The position numbers were made by a program, and so were the translations under genes. A DNA stretch of 62,386 nucleotides from an uncultured Clostridia bacterium (lineage in GTDB: Bacteria > Bacillota > Clostridia > UBA1381): positions 1 through 62,386 of the forward strand of contig CAKSJU010000001.1 of the NCBI GenBank assembly GCA_934463455.1. Direction: 5' to 3'. Shown piece by piece: positions 35,182 through 44,440 of this stretch (the stretch's first letter is position 1; every line of letters begins with the position of its first letter). The notes below the pieces were generated by a model that was given only the letters and a program-made list of their open reading frames with translations, did no database searches and was not told the origin of the DNA.

Positions 35182-36451
35182 ATACAAAATATTGCTTCTT
35201 GCAATAATAATGATAGCCGTTGCATGCTTTGCTGTGACTGCATCCGGAGTGAAAATTCCGTATCTTCAAAATTACGGTACGAATTTCAGACGGAATGTGA
35301 AAAATATAGCCGAAACTATAGGCTTGAATTTGCCCGAGGGGGTACAAAATTATCTGAATAAAACGCCAAAGCCGCTTACTACAGAGGAAAAGCTTGATTT
35401 GATAGAAAAAATGGAAGCGGATAATCAAAATGAACAAGCGTCTCCGACGCCGTCCATACAGGTGGAGGAACAGCCGCTGATGTCTGCAAAATCAAAGATT
35501 GTTGCACTCAAAAACGCATATTCCGCGGCATACATAAGCTATAATTCGCATCTTATTTGTGCGGCGGATACCGCTCTTATTTGTTACGACGCAAACGGAA
35601 ACGAACTGTGGAGTACGGATATAAGCTTGTCCGATCCGATTCTCAAGACCTCCGGCAGATATATTATTGCTGCGGAAAAAGGAGGTACAAAAGCATATTT
35701 GTTTTCCGGGAAAAAGAAAATTTGGGAATATGCTACCGAAAGTCCGATTATGTCGGCGGATGTTTCGGAAAACGGTGACGGAGTGATAATAACCGATAAA
35801 CCTCATTATAAAGGTGAAGTTAATGTTATAAACCGAAAAGGCGAATTGGTGTATCAGTGGAATTCGGGAAAATATGAAGTTTTGGACGCCGATATATCGG
35901 CTGCATCGAGAAAGCTTGCGGTATCGCTTTTGAATACGGAAAACGGAGCAGATACAAAAATATCATTTTTTGATTTAAAGCAAAGCGAAAGCTATGCTTC
36001 GGCAGACCTTACCGATACGATTGCGTTTGATATAGAATTTTGCGGCGAAACACTGAATGCGGTATGCGACAATAAGACAGTCGGAATAAATACAAAAGGT
36101 CATATATCCTGGCAAAAAGATTTTGAAAATAAAAATCTTACAAAATATTTTGTTGAAAACAGCGGATATAAACTGCTTGTTTTTGATAACAGCAATGTAT
36201 CGCAAATGAGCGTTATATCGGGCAGAGGCGGCGAAAAATCCAATATAGAAACGCAAACCTTCCCCGACTGTATTTACGTTTTTGAAGGACATCTTCTCTA
36301 CAATAACGGCAGGAGACTTATATACACTTCTCTTTCGGGAAGAAATCAACAGGAATATAATTGTACCCGTGATGTATATAATTTATTGATACTGGATTCT
36401 TCCAATCTTTTGGTTGTTTACAATTCCAGTATTGAATTTATTAACTTATAG
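35171..36451 (+). CDS. DUF5711-like membrane-anchored beta-propeller protein
   Basis: 426 aa. One N-terminal membrane helix (ILLLAIIMIAVACFAVTASG), a linker of about 80 residues, then PQQ/WD-like blades such as ALICYDANGNELWSTDIS and NVINRKGELVYQWNSGKY. It is probably extracytoplasmic. It overlaps truA by 11 nt and precedes a CvpA-family gene. The function is unknown; the fold is inferred from repeated blade patterns. Confidence 0.7.
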   Translation: MKNKYKILLLAIIMIAVACFAVTASGVKIPYLQNYGTNFRRNVKNIAETIGLNLPEGVQNYLNKTPKPLTTEEKLDLIEKMEADNQNEQASPTPSIQVEEQPLMSAKSKIVALKNAYSAAYISYNSHLICAADTALICYDANGNELWSTDISLSDPILKTSGRYIIAAEKGGTKAYLFSGKKKIWEYATESPIMSADVSENGDGVIITDKPHYKGEVNVINRKGELVYQWNSGKYEVLDADISAASRKLAVSLLNTENGADTKISFFDLKQSESYASADLTDTIAFDIEFCGETLNAVCDNKTVGINTKGHISWQKDFENKNLTKYFVENSGYKLLVFDNSNVSQMSVISGRGGEKSNIETQTFPDCIYVFEGHLLYNNGRRLIYTSLSGRNQQEYNCTRDVYNLLILDSSNLLVVYNSSIEFINL

Positions 36452-36501
36452 GCATATGCCGAAAAGGGACGTGCTTTTGCACGGCAGAACGGAGGTACTG
36501 T

Positions 36502-37209
36502 ATGAAATTGTGGATTTTGGCAGACATTGCATTGCTTGCACTTGTGGCACTTTTGGGGAACAAATCGTTTAAAAAAGGATTTTTAAAATCATCCTATGCC
36601 GGTATTTCATCATTTGCGGCACTGATTTTGGTTTTTACTCTTCATATTCCTTTTCAGGGATATGTGGAAAATTCGGTAATCGGAGATACTGTGAGGGAAA
36701 AAATCAGAATAAGCGTGGAAAATTCGGTTTATGCCGGCGGAAATGTGAAAGCGGAAAACGATGCCGACACGGCAAAGGAAGCGATAGACGGTCTTAAGCT
36801 GCCGGAATTTATGACCGGATGGATAAAGAACGCTATAGATACGCAAAAGCAAAATGTTGATTTGTTTAAGGATAATCTGATAGGCAGTCTTACAGATATG
36901 ATTTTTCCGTTTGTGATGCAGATTTTGTCGGTACTGCTTTTGTACTTGGTAATAAGAATAGGCATGTGGCTAATCTTTTCGGCATTCAGACTTATTTTTG
37001 AAATTCCGATACTTGGTATGGCAGATAAGCTTTTGGGGGCTGTTGTAGGCGGCGTGAATGCGCTTTTGATTATATATATAGCATCGGCTCTTTTAATGCT
37101 GCTTACGCCGGTAAATTCCATGGAAGCTTTGGAAAAGGGAATAAATTCAACTTATTTGTATAAATATTTTTATTATAATAATATAATAACAAATTTATTT
37201 TTCGGATAA
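36502..37209 (+). CDS. CvpA-family membrane protein
   Basis: 235 aa. Four hydrophobic segments with the CvpA pattern: two N-terminal helices and a later pair around ILGMADKLLGAVVGGVNALL. A hydrophilic stretch of about 70 residues lies between them. CvpA relatives are linked to colicin V export in E. coli and to envelope homeostasis; the exact role here is unknown. Confidence 0.8.
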   Translation: MKLWILADIALLALVALLGNKSFKKGFLKSSYAGISSFAALILVFTLHIPFQGYVENSVIGDTVREKIRISVENSVYAGGNVKAENDADTAKEAIDGLKLPEFMTGWIKNAIDTQKQNVDLFKDNLIGSLTDMIFPFVMQILSVLLLYLVIRIGMWLIFSAFRLIFEIPILGMADKLLGAVVGGVNALLIIYIASALLMLLTPVNSMEALEKGINSTYLYKYFYYNNIITNLFFG

Positions 37210-37257
37210 AATTGAAAATAAAATTTGATTTAAAAAGCTAATTTTTATTTCTACTCA

Positions 37258-37297
37258 AGAGTTTTAATTGTGAAACTTTAGTTTTACAATTAGCTGA
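37258..37297. repeat. Intercistronic palindromic repeat, copy C
   Basis: Core stem TAATTGTGAAAC/GTTTTACAATTA (one G-U pair) with loop TTTA. The 40 nt are identical to copy F at 52594-52633. It ends 28 nt before the fhs GTG. Confidence 0.85.
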
Positions 37298-37325
37298 ATT
37301 TAAAAATCACAAAGGAGGAATATTT

Positions 37326-38996
37326 GTGCTGACGGATATTGAAATAGCTCAAAATGCGAAAATGCTGCCGATTAAAGAGGTGGCGGAAAAAATAGGAATA
37401 GACGAGGAATATTTGGAATATTACGGAAAATATAAGGCGAAAATTTCTTCGGACTATATTAAAAAGACAAAAAATAGCAAAAACGGAAAGCTCATTTTGG
37501 TTACGGCAATAAATCCAACTCCGGCAGGAGAGGGAAAAACCACTACTACCGTAGGCTTGGGCGATGCTCTTTCGAGAATCGGGAAAAAGTGTGTGCTTGC
37601 TCTTCGTGAGCCTTCGCTCGGTCCTGTTATGGGAATTAAAGGCGGAGCTGCGGGAGGCGGCTACAGCCAGGTTGTTCCGATGGAGGATATTAACCTGCAC
37701 TTTACCGGTGACATGCACGCCATAACCGCGGCAAACAACTTGTTGTCCGCGATGATAGATAACCACATACATCAGGGCAATGAGCTTGATATAGATGTTT
37801 CGAATATTGTCTGGAAGAGAGTGCTTGATATGAATGACCGTGCTTTGAGGAGTACGGTGGTTGCACTTGGGGGAAAAATTAACGGAGTACCGAGAGAAGA
37901 CGGATTTATGATAACCGTCGCATCGGAAATAATGGCGATTTTGTGCCTTGCGGAGGATATTAATGATTTAAAGGCAAGGCTCGGAAATATTATTATCGGG
38001 TATAATCGTTCGGGACAGCCGGTTTTTGCGCGGGATTTGAAAGCAGACGGCGCGATGACGGCACTTTTGAAAGATGCGATAAAGCCTAACCTTGTACAAA
38101 CTCTTGAAAATACTCCATGCTTTGTACATGGCGGACCTTTTGCAAATATTGCACACGGCTGCAACAGTGTAACGGCAACAAAGCTTGCATTGAAAGCAGG
38201 CGATTACACGGTTACCGAAGCAGGCTTCGGAGCGGATTTGGGTGCGGAAAAATTTATGGACATTAAGTGTCGGTTTGCGGGACTTAAGCCGGATGCGGTG
38301 GTGATTGTAGCTACCGTAAGAGCACTTAAATATAACGGCGGGATAAGCAAAGCGGATTTGAAAACTCCCAATGTTGACGCTCTTTTAAAGGGACTTGTAA
38401 ATTTGGAAAAGCATATAGAAAATATGCAGAAATACGGTGTTGGTGTAGTTGTTGCGATTAACAGATTTGAAAGCGATTCGGAGGAAGAACTTGAAACCGT
38501 AATAAAAGCATGTGCTAAATATAATGTGGAATGTTCACTTTCGGAAGTGTTTGCAAAAGGCGGAGAGGGCGGAATTGACCTTGCCGAAAAGGTGCTTAAT
38601 AAAATCGAAGAGCAACCGTCATGCTATAAACCGCTTTATGATGAAAAGCTTCCGATAAAAGAAAAAATAAATAAAATCGTTACCGAAATATACGGAGGAG
38701 AAAAAGCGGTATATACAAAAAAAGCGGAAAAGGAAATCAAAAAACTCGAAGAGCTGGGACTTGATAAAATGCCGGTATGTATGGCAAAAACTCAGTACTC
38801 GCTTTCCGATGACCCTACGCTTTTGGGACGACCGGAGAATTTTACGGTCACGGTATCAAGAGTGAGAGTATCTAACGGAGCGGGATTTATTGTAGCGGAA
38901 ACAGGCGATATTATGGTAATGCCGGGTCTCCCGAAGGTTCCTGCGGCAACTAAAATCGATATTGATGAAAACGGCGTAATAAGCGGATTGTTCTAA
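37326..38996 (+). CDS. fhs: Formate--tetrahydrofolate ligase
   Basis: 556 aa. It makes 10-formyl-THF from formate, ATP and THF for one-carbon or acetogenic metabolism. The ATP loop is TPAGEGKTTTTVGLGDAL; GAAGGGYSQVVPMEDINLHF and CVHGGPFANIAHGCNS are family hallmarks. The start is GTG after AAAGGAGG. Repeat C lies in its leader. Confidence 0.97.
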   Translation: MLTDIEIAQNAKMLPIKEVAEKIGIDEEYLEYYGKYKAKISSDYIKKTKNSKNGKLILVTAINPTPAGEGKTTTTVGLGDALSRIGKKCVLALREPSLGPVMGIKGGAAGGGYSQVVPMEDINLHFTGDMHAITAANNLLSAMIDNHIHQGNELDIDVSNIVWKRVLDMNDRALRSTVVALGGKINGVPREDGFMITVASEIMAILCLAEDINDLKARLGNIIIGYNRSGQPVFARDLKADGAMTALLKDAIKPNLVQTLENTPCFVHGGPFANIAHGCNSVTATKLALKAGDYTVTEAGFGADLGAEKFMDIKCRFAGLKPDAVVIVATVRALKYNGGISKADLKTPNVDALLKGLVNLEKHIENMQKYGVGVVVAINRFESDSEEELETVIKACAKYNVECSLSEVFAKGGEGGIDLAEKVLNKIEEQPSCYKPLYDEKLPIKEKINKIVTEIYGGEKAVYTKKAEKEIKKLEELGLDKMPVCMAKTQYSLSDDPTLLGRPENFTVTVSRVRVSNGAGFIVAETGDIMVMPGLPKVPAATKIDIDENGVISGLF

Positions 38997-39020
38997 TTTA
39001 TATCGGGAAAGGAAAAATGT

Positions 39021-39452
39021 ATGGAGTATCATTCCAACAGTCCGAAAGAGACTGAAAATATTGCGGCTGCTTTTGCGAAAAAGCTTACTGTCGGCGATGT
39101 TGTTACGCTTGACGGAGATTTGGGGGCAGGCAAAACCGCATTCACTCAAGGTCTTGCAAGGGGATTGGGTGCCGACGGTTATGTCAGCAGCCCTACGTTT
39201 ACCATAGTTAATTGTTACAGCGGCAGAGTGCCGATATATCATTTTGATGTCTACAGGATAGAAGACAGCGAGGAAATGTACGATATAGGTTTTGATGAAT
39301 ATGTCGGCGGTGACGGAATTGCGGTAATTGAATGGGCGGATAAAATTAAAGATATTCTTCCCGTGCCCAGATACCGCGTAATAATCGAAAAATGCCTTGA
39401 AAAGCACGATGATTACAGAACAATAACAATAGAAAGGATAGAAAACCAATGA
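39021..39452 (+). CDS. tsaE: tRNA t6A synthesis ATPase TsaE
   Basis: 143 aa. Walker A DGDLGAGKTAFTQGLA and the later SSPTFTIVNCY and HFDVYR blocks are typical. It powers the TsaB-TsaD complex that makes threonylcarbamoyladenosine at tRNA position 37, the substrate of MtaB encoded at 10.1 kb. It overlaps tsaB by 4 nt. Confidence 0.96.
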   Translation: MEYHSNSPKETENIAAAFAKKLTVGDVVTLDGDLGAGKTAFTQGLARGLGADGYVSSPTFTIVNCYSGRVPIYHFDVYRIEDSEEMYDIGFDEYVGGDGIAVIEWADKIKDILPVPRYRVIIEKCLEKHDDYRTITIERIENQ

Positions 39453-40165
39453 ATATTTTAGCGGTGGATACCTCGGCAAATGTTGCGGCGGCAGCGCTTG
39501 TGAGCGGAGGAAAACTGCTTGCGGAAAGTATGCTTAACAATAAAACGACACATTCGGAAAAGCTTATGCCGATGATAGACTTTGTTTTAAAAAACAGCGG
39601 TATGGATATAACCGATATAGATTTGTTTGCGGTTGCGAACGGACCCGGCTCCTTTACCGGACTCAGAATAGGAGTTTCGACGGTGAAAGGGCTCGCACAC
39701 GCTGTAAATAAACCGATAGTGGGAATAAGCACGCTTGCGGGACTGGCGTACAATTTGTTTGAAACGGACGGCTTGATTTCGCCTATTATGGACGCAAGAC
39801 GTTCCCAGGTTTACAATGCGGTTTATAAATGGGAAAAAGGCGTCTTTAGAGAAATTGCGCCGCCGAGGGCAATTGCTCTTGACGATTGTATAAAAGAATT
39901 TGAAAACGAGAAAAAAGTATATTTTTTGGGTGACGGTGTACCGGTACACAAAGAAGCAATAAAAGAAAAAATGGGTGACAGAGCGGTTTTTGTGCCGGAG
40001 AACAATCTTAACCAGAGAGCGTCATCACTTGCTGTTCTTGCTGAGAAAAAGGCTGCCTTAAGCGAGACGGAGGATTATAACTCCCTTATGCCGTTTTATT
40101 TGAGAAAGCCTCAGGCAGAGAGGGAATATGAAGAAAAACATAACAGAAAGGAAACAGAAAAATGA
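39449..40165 (+). CDS. tsaB: tRNA t6A synthesis protein TsaB
   Basis: 238 aa ASKHA-fold protein: MNILAVDTSANVAAAAL, NGPGSFTGLRIGVSTVKGLA and PIMDARRSQVYNA. It scaffolds TsaD in t6A synthesis. tsaD is not adjacent, and neither is rimI, which often follows tsaB. Confidence 0.95.
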   Translation: MNILAVDTSANVAAAALVSGGKLLAESMLNNKTTHSEKLMPMIDFVLKNSGMDITDIDLFAVANGPGSFTGLRIGVSTVKGLAHAVNKPIVGISTLAGLAYNLFETDGLISPIMDARRSQVYNAVYKWEKGVFREIAPPRAIALDDCIKEFENEKKVYFLGDGVPVHKEAIKEKMGDRAVFVPENNLNQRASSLAVLAEKKAALSETEDYNSLMPFYLRKPQAEREYEEKHNRKETEK

Positions 40166-40596
40166 TAGTAATAGGAAGCGACCACGGCGGTTACGAATTG
40201 AAAACTTACATAATAAAGTATTTTGAGGAAAATAATATTGAATATAAGGATGTGGGATGCTACAGCGAAGATAGCGTTGATTATCCGGACATAGCCGAAA
40301 AGCTTTGCAAAGAAATAACAGGCGGCAATGCGGAAAGAGGAATACTTATTTGCGGAACAGGGATAGGAATATCGATTGCCGCAAATAAAATAAAGGGAAT
40401 AAGAGCTGCTGTTTGCACAGATGAATACTGCGCAAGGATGTGCAGACATCATAACAATGCAAATGTTCTTTGTCTCGGCGGAAGAGTTGTGGGCAGAGAA
40501 CTGGCTTTGTCAATTACCGAGACCTATCTTAACGGAGAATTTGAAGGAGGCAGACACCAAAACAGAATTGACAAAATTCATGCGCTGGAGAAATAA
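40162..40596 (+). CDS. rpiB: Ribose-5-phosphate isomerase B
   Basis: 144 aa RpiB/LacAB fold. SDHGGYELK, ILICGTGIGISIAANK and the active-site Cys in CGTGIG are visible; CRHHNNANVLCLGGR is conserved. It interconverts ribose 5- and ribulose 5-phosphate, feeding the transketolase at 4 kb. It overlaps tsaB by 4 nt. Confidence 0.95.
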   Translation: MIVIGSDHGGYELKTYIIKYFEENNIEYKDVGCYSEDSVDYPDIAEKLCKEITGGNAERGILICGTGIGISIAANKIKGIRAAVCTDEYCARMCRHHNNANVLCLGGRVVGRELALSITETYLNGEFEGGRHQNRIDKIHALEK

Positions 40597-40608
40597 AAGG
40601 AGAAATAT

Positions 40609-41109
40609 ATGGATTCATTTGTGGAAATTATAGCAAATTCGCTGATGGGGATTTGCCCGCCGTATGTAATTGTTGCGATAATATCGATGATACCCGTTTT
40701 GGAACTGAGGGGAAGTATTCTTGTAGCACTTCCGATACTTCATACGCAAGTGCTGCTGACATATATTGTTGCGGTAATAGCGAATATGATTCCTATACCG
40801 TTTATAATATTCTTCATCGAAAAAATATTTGCATTTCTGAAGCGTTTTAAACATATAGGTAAGCTTATAATTAAGCTGGAAGAAAAAACTCTTGCAAAAA
40901 GCGACCAGATAAATAAATACGGTATTTGGGGCTTGTATTTGTTTGTTGCGATTCCTTTGCCGGGAACGGGAGCATGGACGGGAGCTTTGCTTTCGGTTTT
41001 GCTGGGAATAAAGCCTAAAAAAGCACTTCCCGCAATTTTTGCCGGTGTTGCCACGGCGGGAATTATTATGTCAATCGTAGGTTACGGATTGGGAATGTTT
41101 ACCGCATAA
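40609..41109 (+). CDS. Small multidrug export-type membrane protein (COG2426/PF06695)
   Basis: 166 aa with four or five membrane helices. IPVLELRGSILVALP near the N-terminus and PLPGTGAWTGALLSVLLG match the COG2426 family. The family name implies drug export but direct evidence is thin. It is the last gene of tsaE-tsaB-rpiB and ends before a terminator. Confidence 0.8.
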   Translation: MDSFVEIIANSLMGICPPYVIVAIISMIPVLELRGSILVALPILHTQVLLTYIVAVIANMIPIPFIIFFIEKIFAFLKRFKHIGKLIIKLEEKTLAKSDQINKYGIWGLYLFVAIPLPGTGAWTGALLSVLLGIKPKKALPAIFAGVATAGIIMSIVGYGLGMFTA

Positions 41110-41136
41110 GATTGTACAACAAAAGTAAAAATGCAC

Positions 41137-41180
41137 AAAAAAGTGATGATATATTCTTGCAATATGTCATCACTTTTTTT
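41137..41180 (+). terminator. Terminator after tsaE-tsaB-rpiB-exporter
   Basis: AAAAAAGTGATGA pairs with TCATCACTTTTTT; the tail reads through T7. Confidence 0.88.
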
Positions 41181-41224
41181 GATTAAGAATATTGTTAGAG
41201 TGGTATATATTATATAAATATAAA

Positions 41225-41264
41225 TTTAGCTAATTGTAAAACTAAAGTTGCACAATTAACTAAA
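41225..41264. repeat. Intercistronic palindromic repeat, copy D
   Basis: TTTAGCTAATTGTAAAAC and GTTGCACAATTAACTAAA pair with a few mismatches around loop TAAA. It ends 26 nt before the EF-G-like start. Here the repeat lies after a terminator, so it is in the 5' leader rather than between cotranscribed genes. Confidence 0.8.
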
Positions 41265-41290
41265 ATATAAATTAGTTTGGAGGATTGTTT

Positions 41291-43357
41291 ATGCGAGATT
41301 ATGCAATGGATACAATAAGAAATGTGGCTGTTATGGGACATGGTAAGTGCGGAAAAACTTCAATGGTTGAAGCTATGCTGTATAACAGCGGATGTATTGA
41401 CCGTATGGGTACTGTTGCCGAGGGAAATACCACAACAGACTATGATGCGGACGAAATAAAAAGACAATGTTCGATTTCAATGTCGCTGGCTCCGATTGAG
41501 TGGAAAGACATGAAATATAATATATTGGATACACCGGGATTTTTTGATTTTGCGGGTGAAGTAAAAGAGGGTATACGTGCGGCTGATTCGGCACTTATTG
41601 TACTTTCCGGGCGCAGCGGAGTTTCCGTCGGAACGGAGCAGGTTTTTAAATATGCAAAACAAAAGAATGTTCCGATAATGTTTTTTGTTAATAAAATTGA
41701 CGACCATCGTGCGGATTATCAGCGTACGCTTGAAGAAATGAAGCAAGTATTCGGCAAGGCTGTTACGCCTTTTGTGTATCCCATACGCGAAGGGGATGAG
41801 TTTAAAGGCTTTGTCGATATTGTTGATATGACCGCGCGCCGTTATGAGGGAAAAGACAGAGTTGATATTCCCGTTCCGGAGGGCATGGACGAGATTGTTG
41901 CGCCTCTCCGCGAGATGATTATGGAAGCTGTTGCCGAAACGGATGAGGCTTTGATGAACAAATATTTTAACGGAGAGGAATTCACTTTTGATGAAATAAA
42001 AAAGGCTATCCGAAAAGGTGTAAAGGACGGCAGTATATATCCTGTGTACTGTGGCTCGGGCGCGGAAAATATAGGTGTAAGAAGTCTTATGGACGGAATA
42101 GGCAAATATCTGCCGAATCCGAACGAGATTGCCGAAATTGCTCATGACGCAAAAACCGGAGAGCCTATAGAAGTTGTTCAGGACGCAGCCGATACCACGG
42201 CGGCAATAGTATTTAAAACCATAACCGACCCATATGTCGGAAAAATGTCTTTGTTCAGAGTATACTCGGGCAAAGTAAAGGCGGATTCGGTTTTGTATAA
42301 TCCAAATAAAGGCGTAAATGAAAAAATAGGTAAAATATTTATGCTCCGCGGAAAAAAACAAATTGACGCAAAAGAAATAAATGCCGGTGATATAGGCGTT
42401 GTTGCGAAGCTTGACGCTACAAAAACAGGCGATACCTTGTGCGATGAAAATAAAAATATTATTCTGAGCGGAATTGAATTTCCGTCACCGGTATTGTCGA
42501 TGGCAATTCTTCCACTTGCTAAAGGCGATGAAGAAAAGATAGTATCGGGACTTAATAAACTGACGGACGAGGACCCGACATTCAACATAAATCAAAACAG
42601 TGAAACAAAGCAAACCTTGATAAACGGACAGGGAGAGCAGCATATAGATGTTATAAGACAAAAACTGAAAGCAAAGTACGGCGTGGATATGAAGCTTGAA
42701 GAGCCTATAGTTCCTTACAGAGAAACAATACAGGCAAAGGTTAAAGCGGAGGGCAAGCACAAAAAGCAATCCGGCGGTCATGGTCAGTACGGGCATGTAT
42801 GGATTGAGTTTGAGCCGGGCAGCAATGAAAAAATGACCTTTGAAGAAAAGGTATTCGGCGGAAGCGTGCCGAAGAACTATTTCCCGGCTGTCGAAAAAGG
42901 CTTAAGGGAAGCATGCGAACACGGAGTTTTGGCGGGGTATCCGGTAGTTAATCTGAAAGCCACGCTTTTGGACGGCTCGTATCACCCGGTGGATTCTTCA
43001 GAAATGGCATTTAAAATGGCTGCGGCAATAGCATATAAAGAGGGATTGAAACAGGCAAAACCGGTACTTTTGGAGCCGATTGGATATTTGAAGGTTTATG
43101 TTCCGGAAAGCATAATGGGAGATATAATCGGAGATATAAACAAACGCAGAGGTCAGATAATGGGCATGGGAGAAAGCGAAAAAGAAGGACTTAACCTGGT
43201 TGAAGCGGAAGTCCCGATGTCTGAGATGTTTAAATATGCAACAGATTTAAGGTCGATGAGTCAGGGCAGAGGAATTTTCACCTTTGATTTTGCTCGTTAC
43301 GATAAAGCTCCCGAAGCGGTTGCGCAAAAGGTTATAGAGAGCAGGAAAGCTGAATAA
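41291..43357 (+). CDS. Elongation factor G-like GTPase (EF-G paralogue)
   Basis: 688 aa. The G domain has a P-loop GHGKCGKTSM, not the GHIDAGKTT of canonical EF-G; DTPGFFDFAGEV and NKIDDHRAD follow. Domains II-V are complete, including SGGHGQYGHVWIEFEP in domain IV. The P-loop and RQCSISMSLAP switch region match the EF-G2/FusA2 type, whose role (stress or rescue) is poorly defined. GGAGG is 7 nt before the ATG at 41291; TTG at 41285 is rejected. Confidence 0.9.
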   Translation: MRDYAMDTIRNVAVMGHGKCGKTSMVEAMLYNSGCIDRMGTVAEGNTTTDYDADEIKRQCSISMSLAPIEWKDMKYNILDTPGFFDFAGEVKEGIRAADSALIVLSGRSGVSVGTEQVFKYAKQKNVPIMFFVNKIDDHRADYQRTLEEMKQVFGKAVTPFVYPIREGDEFKGFVDIVDMTARRYEGKDRVDIPVPEGMDEIVAPLREMIMEAVAETDEALMNKYFNGEEFTFDEIKKAIRKGVKDGSIYPVYCGSGAENIGVRSLMDGIGKYLPNPNEIAEIAHDAKTGEPIEVVQDAADTTAAIVFKTITDPYVGKMSLFRVYSGKVKADSVLYNPNKGVNEKIGKIFMLRGKKQIDAKEINAGDIGVVAKLDATKTGDTLCDENKNIILSGIEFPSPVLSMAILPLAKGDEEKIVSGLNKLTDEDPTFNINQNSETKQTLINGQGEQHIDVIRQKLKAKYGVDMKLEEPIVPYRETIQAKVKAEGKHKKQSGGHGQYGHVWIEFEPGSNEKMTFEEKVFGGSVPKNYFPAVEKGLREACEHGVLAGYPVVNLKATLLDGSYHPVDSSEMAFKMAAAIAYKEGLKQAKPVLLEPIGYLKVYVPESIMGDIIGDINKRRGQIMGMGESEKEGLNLVEAEVPMSEMFKYATDLRSMSQGRGIFTFDFARYDKAPEAVAQKVIESRKAE

Positions 43358-43367
43358 ATGAGAATGT

Positions 43368-43434
43368 AAAAAAGTTCGGAACTTTTTTACAGCTTATAAA
43401 AAAATAGCGGTGTAATTCATTTTATACACCACTA
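43368..43434 (+). terminator. Terminator(s) of the EF-G-like gene
   Basis: A perfect AAAAAAGTT-CGG-AACTTTTTT hairpin (43368-43388) is followed by a second stem TAGCGGTGTA/TACACCACTA (one mismatch, 43405-43434) and a T7 run. Confidence 0.8.
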
Positions 43435-43593
43435 TTTTTTTACTGTATAGGAAATTGCGTTTTTTGTGTCTGATATAACAGAATAATATTCTCCGTTTAA
43501 AAATGCTTGATATGTGTCGTCGTAATAAGCATTCATTTCTTTATACTTTTTATTGTTATCGCTAATTGTGAAAGCACCTATCAAAATACACAT
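43432..43593 (-). CDS. Small membrane-type open frame in prophage remnant
   Basis: 53 aa from ATG at 43593. A hydrophobic start (MCILIGAFTISD) leads into a polar tail with YYDDTYQAFLNGEYYSV, resembling the end of a small phage or mobile-element membrane protein. The ribosome binding site is weak and the upstream part may be missing. It overlaps the EF-G-like terminator on the opposite strand. No family recognised. Confidence 0.35.
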   Translation of the reverse strand: MCILIGAFTISDNNKKYKEMNAYYDDTYQAFLNGEYYSVISDTKNAISYTVKK

Positions 43594-43610
43594 AAACACC
43601 GCCCAACACG

Positions 43611-43817
43611 CTATTTAACATACTCAATATGCTCGGAGGTCAGCTTTAACAGCTTTGATTTCACGATTGCCGCCGGGTAGGTATCACCGGCAATGACAAA
43701 ATCAGCGACAAAATCCCTTTTGACTTTAATGATAAACTTCTGTCCTTTAAGTGAAAGTTTGACATCACGGTGTAGTCGCGCGTTTTGTTTATTTTGAAAA
43801 CTGCCGTTACAAAAAAT
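43611..43817 (-). pseudogene. Open-frame remnant, unknown, without a standard start
   Basis: About 68 codons following an AAAGGAG on the minus strand. No ATG, GTG or TTG lies in frame after that site; the first codon would be ATT. The sequence KLSLKGQKFIIKVKRDF and VIAGDTYPAAIVKSKL look protein-like. It lies among phage-derived fragments and has probably lost its start. Confidence 0.35.
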
Positions 43818-43855
43818 CTCCTTTCCTGAAATTAAAAAAGCACCGGGATTTTTTA

Positions 43856-44026
43856 TCAATCCTGACGCTCTCGGTCTGTATTTTCTTTTAACGGTTTGAA
43901 CATTGCGCAGCCTGTTCCTTTGTGGCAATGAATGTACGGGCAAAACGGACTTTTATTATCGAGTAAATATGTGTCATAGCCCGTCTGACATTTGGGGCAT
44001 AGCTGCTCATTATTTTTCTGTTTCAT
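43856..44026 (-). CDS. Small zinc-ribbon-like phage protein
   Basis: 56 aa. Cysteine pattern C-P-K-C near the start and CPYIHCHKGTGC in the second half suggest one or two zinc sites. GAAAGGA lies 9 nt before the ATG at 44026, so it looks intact. Similar short Cys-rich proteins occur in Clostridia prophages (family memory, not searched). Confidence 0.5.
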   Translation of the reverse strand: MKQKNNEQLCPKCQTGYDTYLLDNKSPFCPYIHCHKGTGCAMFKPLKENTDRERQD

Positions 44027-44096
44027 TTTCAAAATTCCTTTCAAAAATTTTGTAGTTGTATCTATCTGTTTTGAGGTAAAAAAATAGCTCCGATTT

Positions 44097-44204
44097 TTAA
44101 TATCGAAGCGTATTTTGAAAAGAAAAATATTTAATTTTTAGGTTAATACCGTTTATCGACTGTCTGAAACCCTTGATTTTACTGCGTTTTTCATTAAATT
44201 CCAT
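44097..44204 (-). CDS. Tiny open frame in prophage remnant
   Basis: 35 aa from ATG at 44204, with GCGAGGG 5 nt upstream. Basic and polar: MEFNEKRSKIKGFRQSIN at the start. No family recognised. It may be chance. Confidence 0.25.
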   Translation of the reverse strand: MEFNEKRSKIKGFRQSINGINLKIKYFSFQNTLRY

Positions 44205-44260
44205 AAGAACCCTCGCACCATACCTATATTATCCGAACTATTTATGTTCGCGATAATGTT

Positions 44261-44296
44261 AAACTCTGTGATAGATAATTATTGCAGAGTTTTTTT
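44261..44296 (+). terminator. Intrinsic terminator within prophage remnant
   Basis: AAACTCTG/CAGAGTTT stem with a 16-nt loop and T7. No plus-strand gene precedes it in this fragment, so it is probably a leftover of a lost transcription unit. Confidence 0.6.
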
Positions 44297-44440
44297 GTGT
44301 GCAGATGAAAAAAAGGCGGTTTAGTCCCGTCCTCAATTATTCATTAATCATACAATCCCGCTCTATCATTTATGACGAGCTGCTTTAAGTCGCTGTCGGT
44401 CAAATGCAGACAGTTCTCATCGCCTTTTAATATTCCTTTA

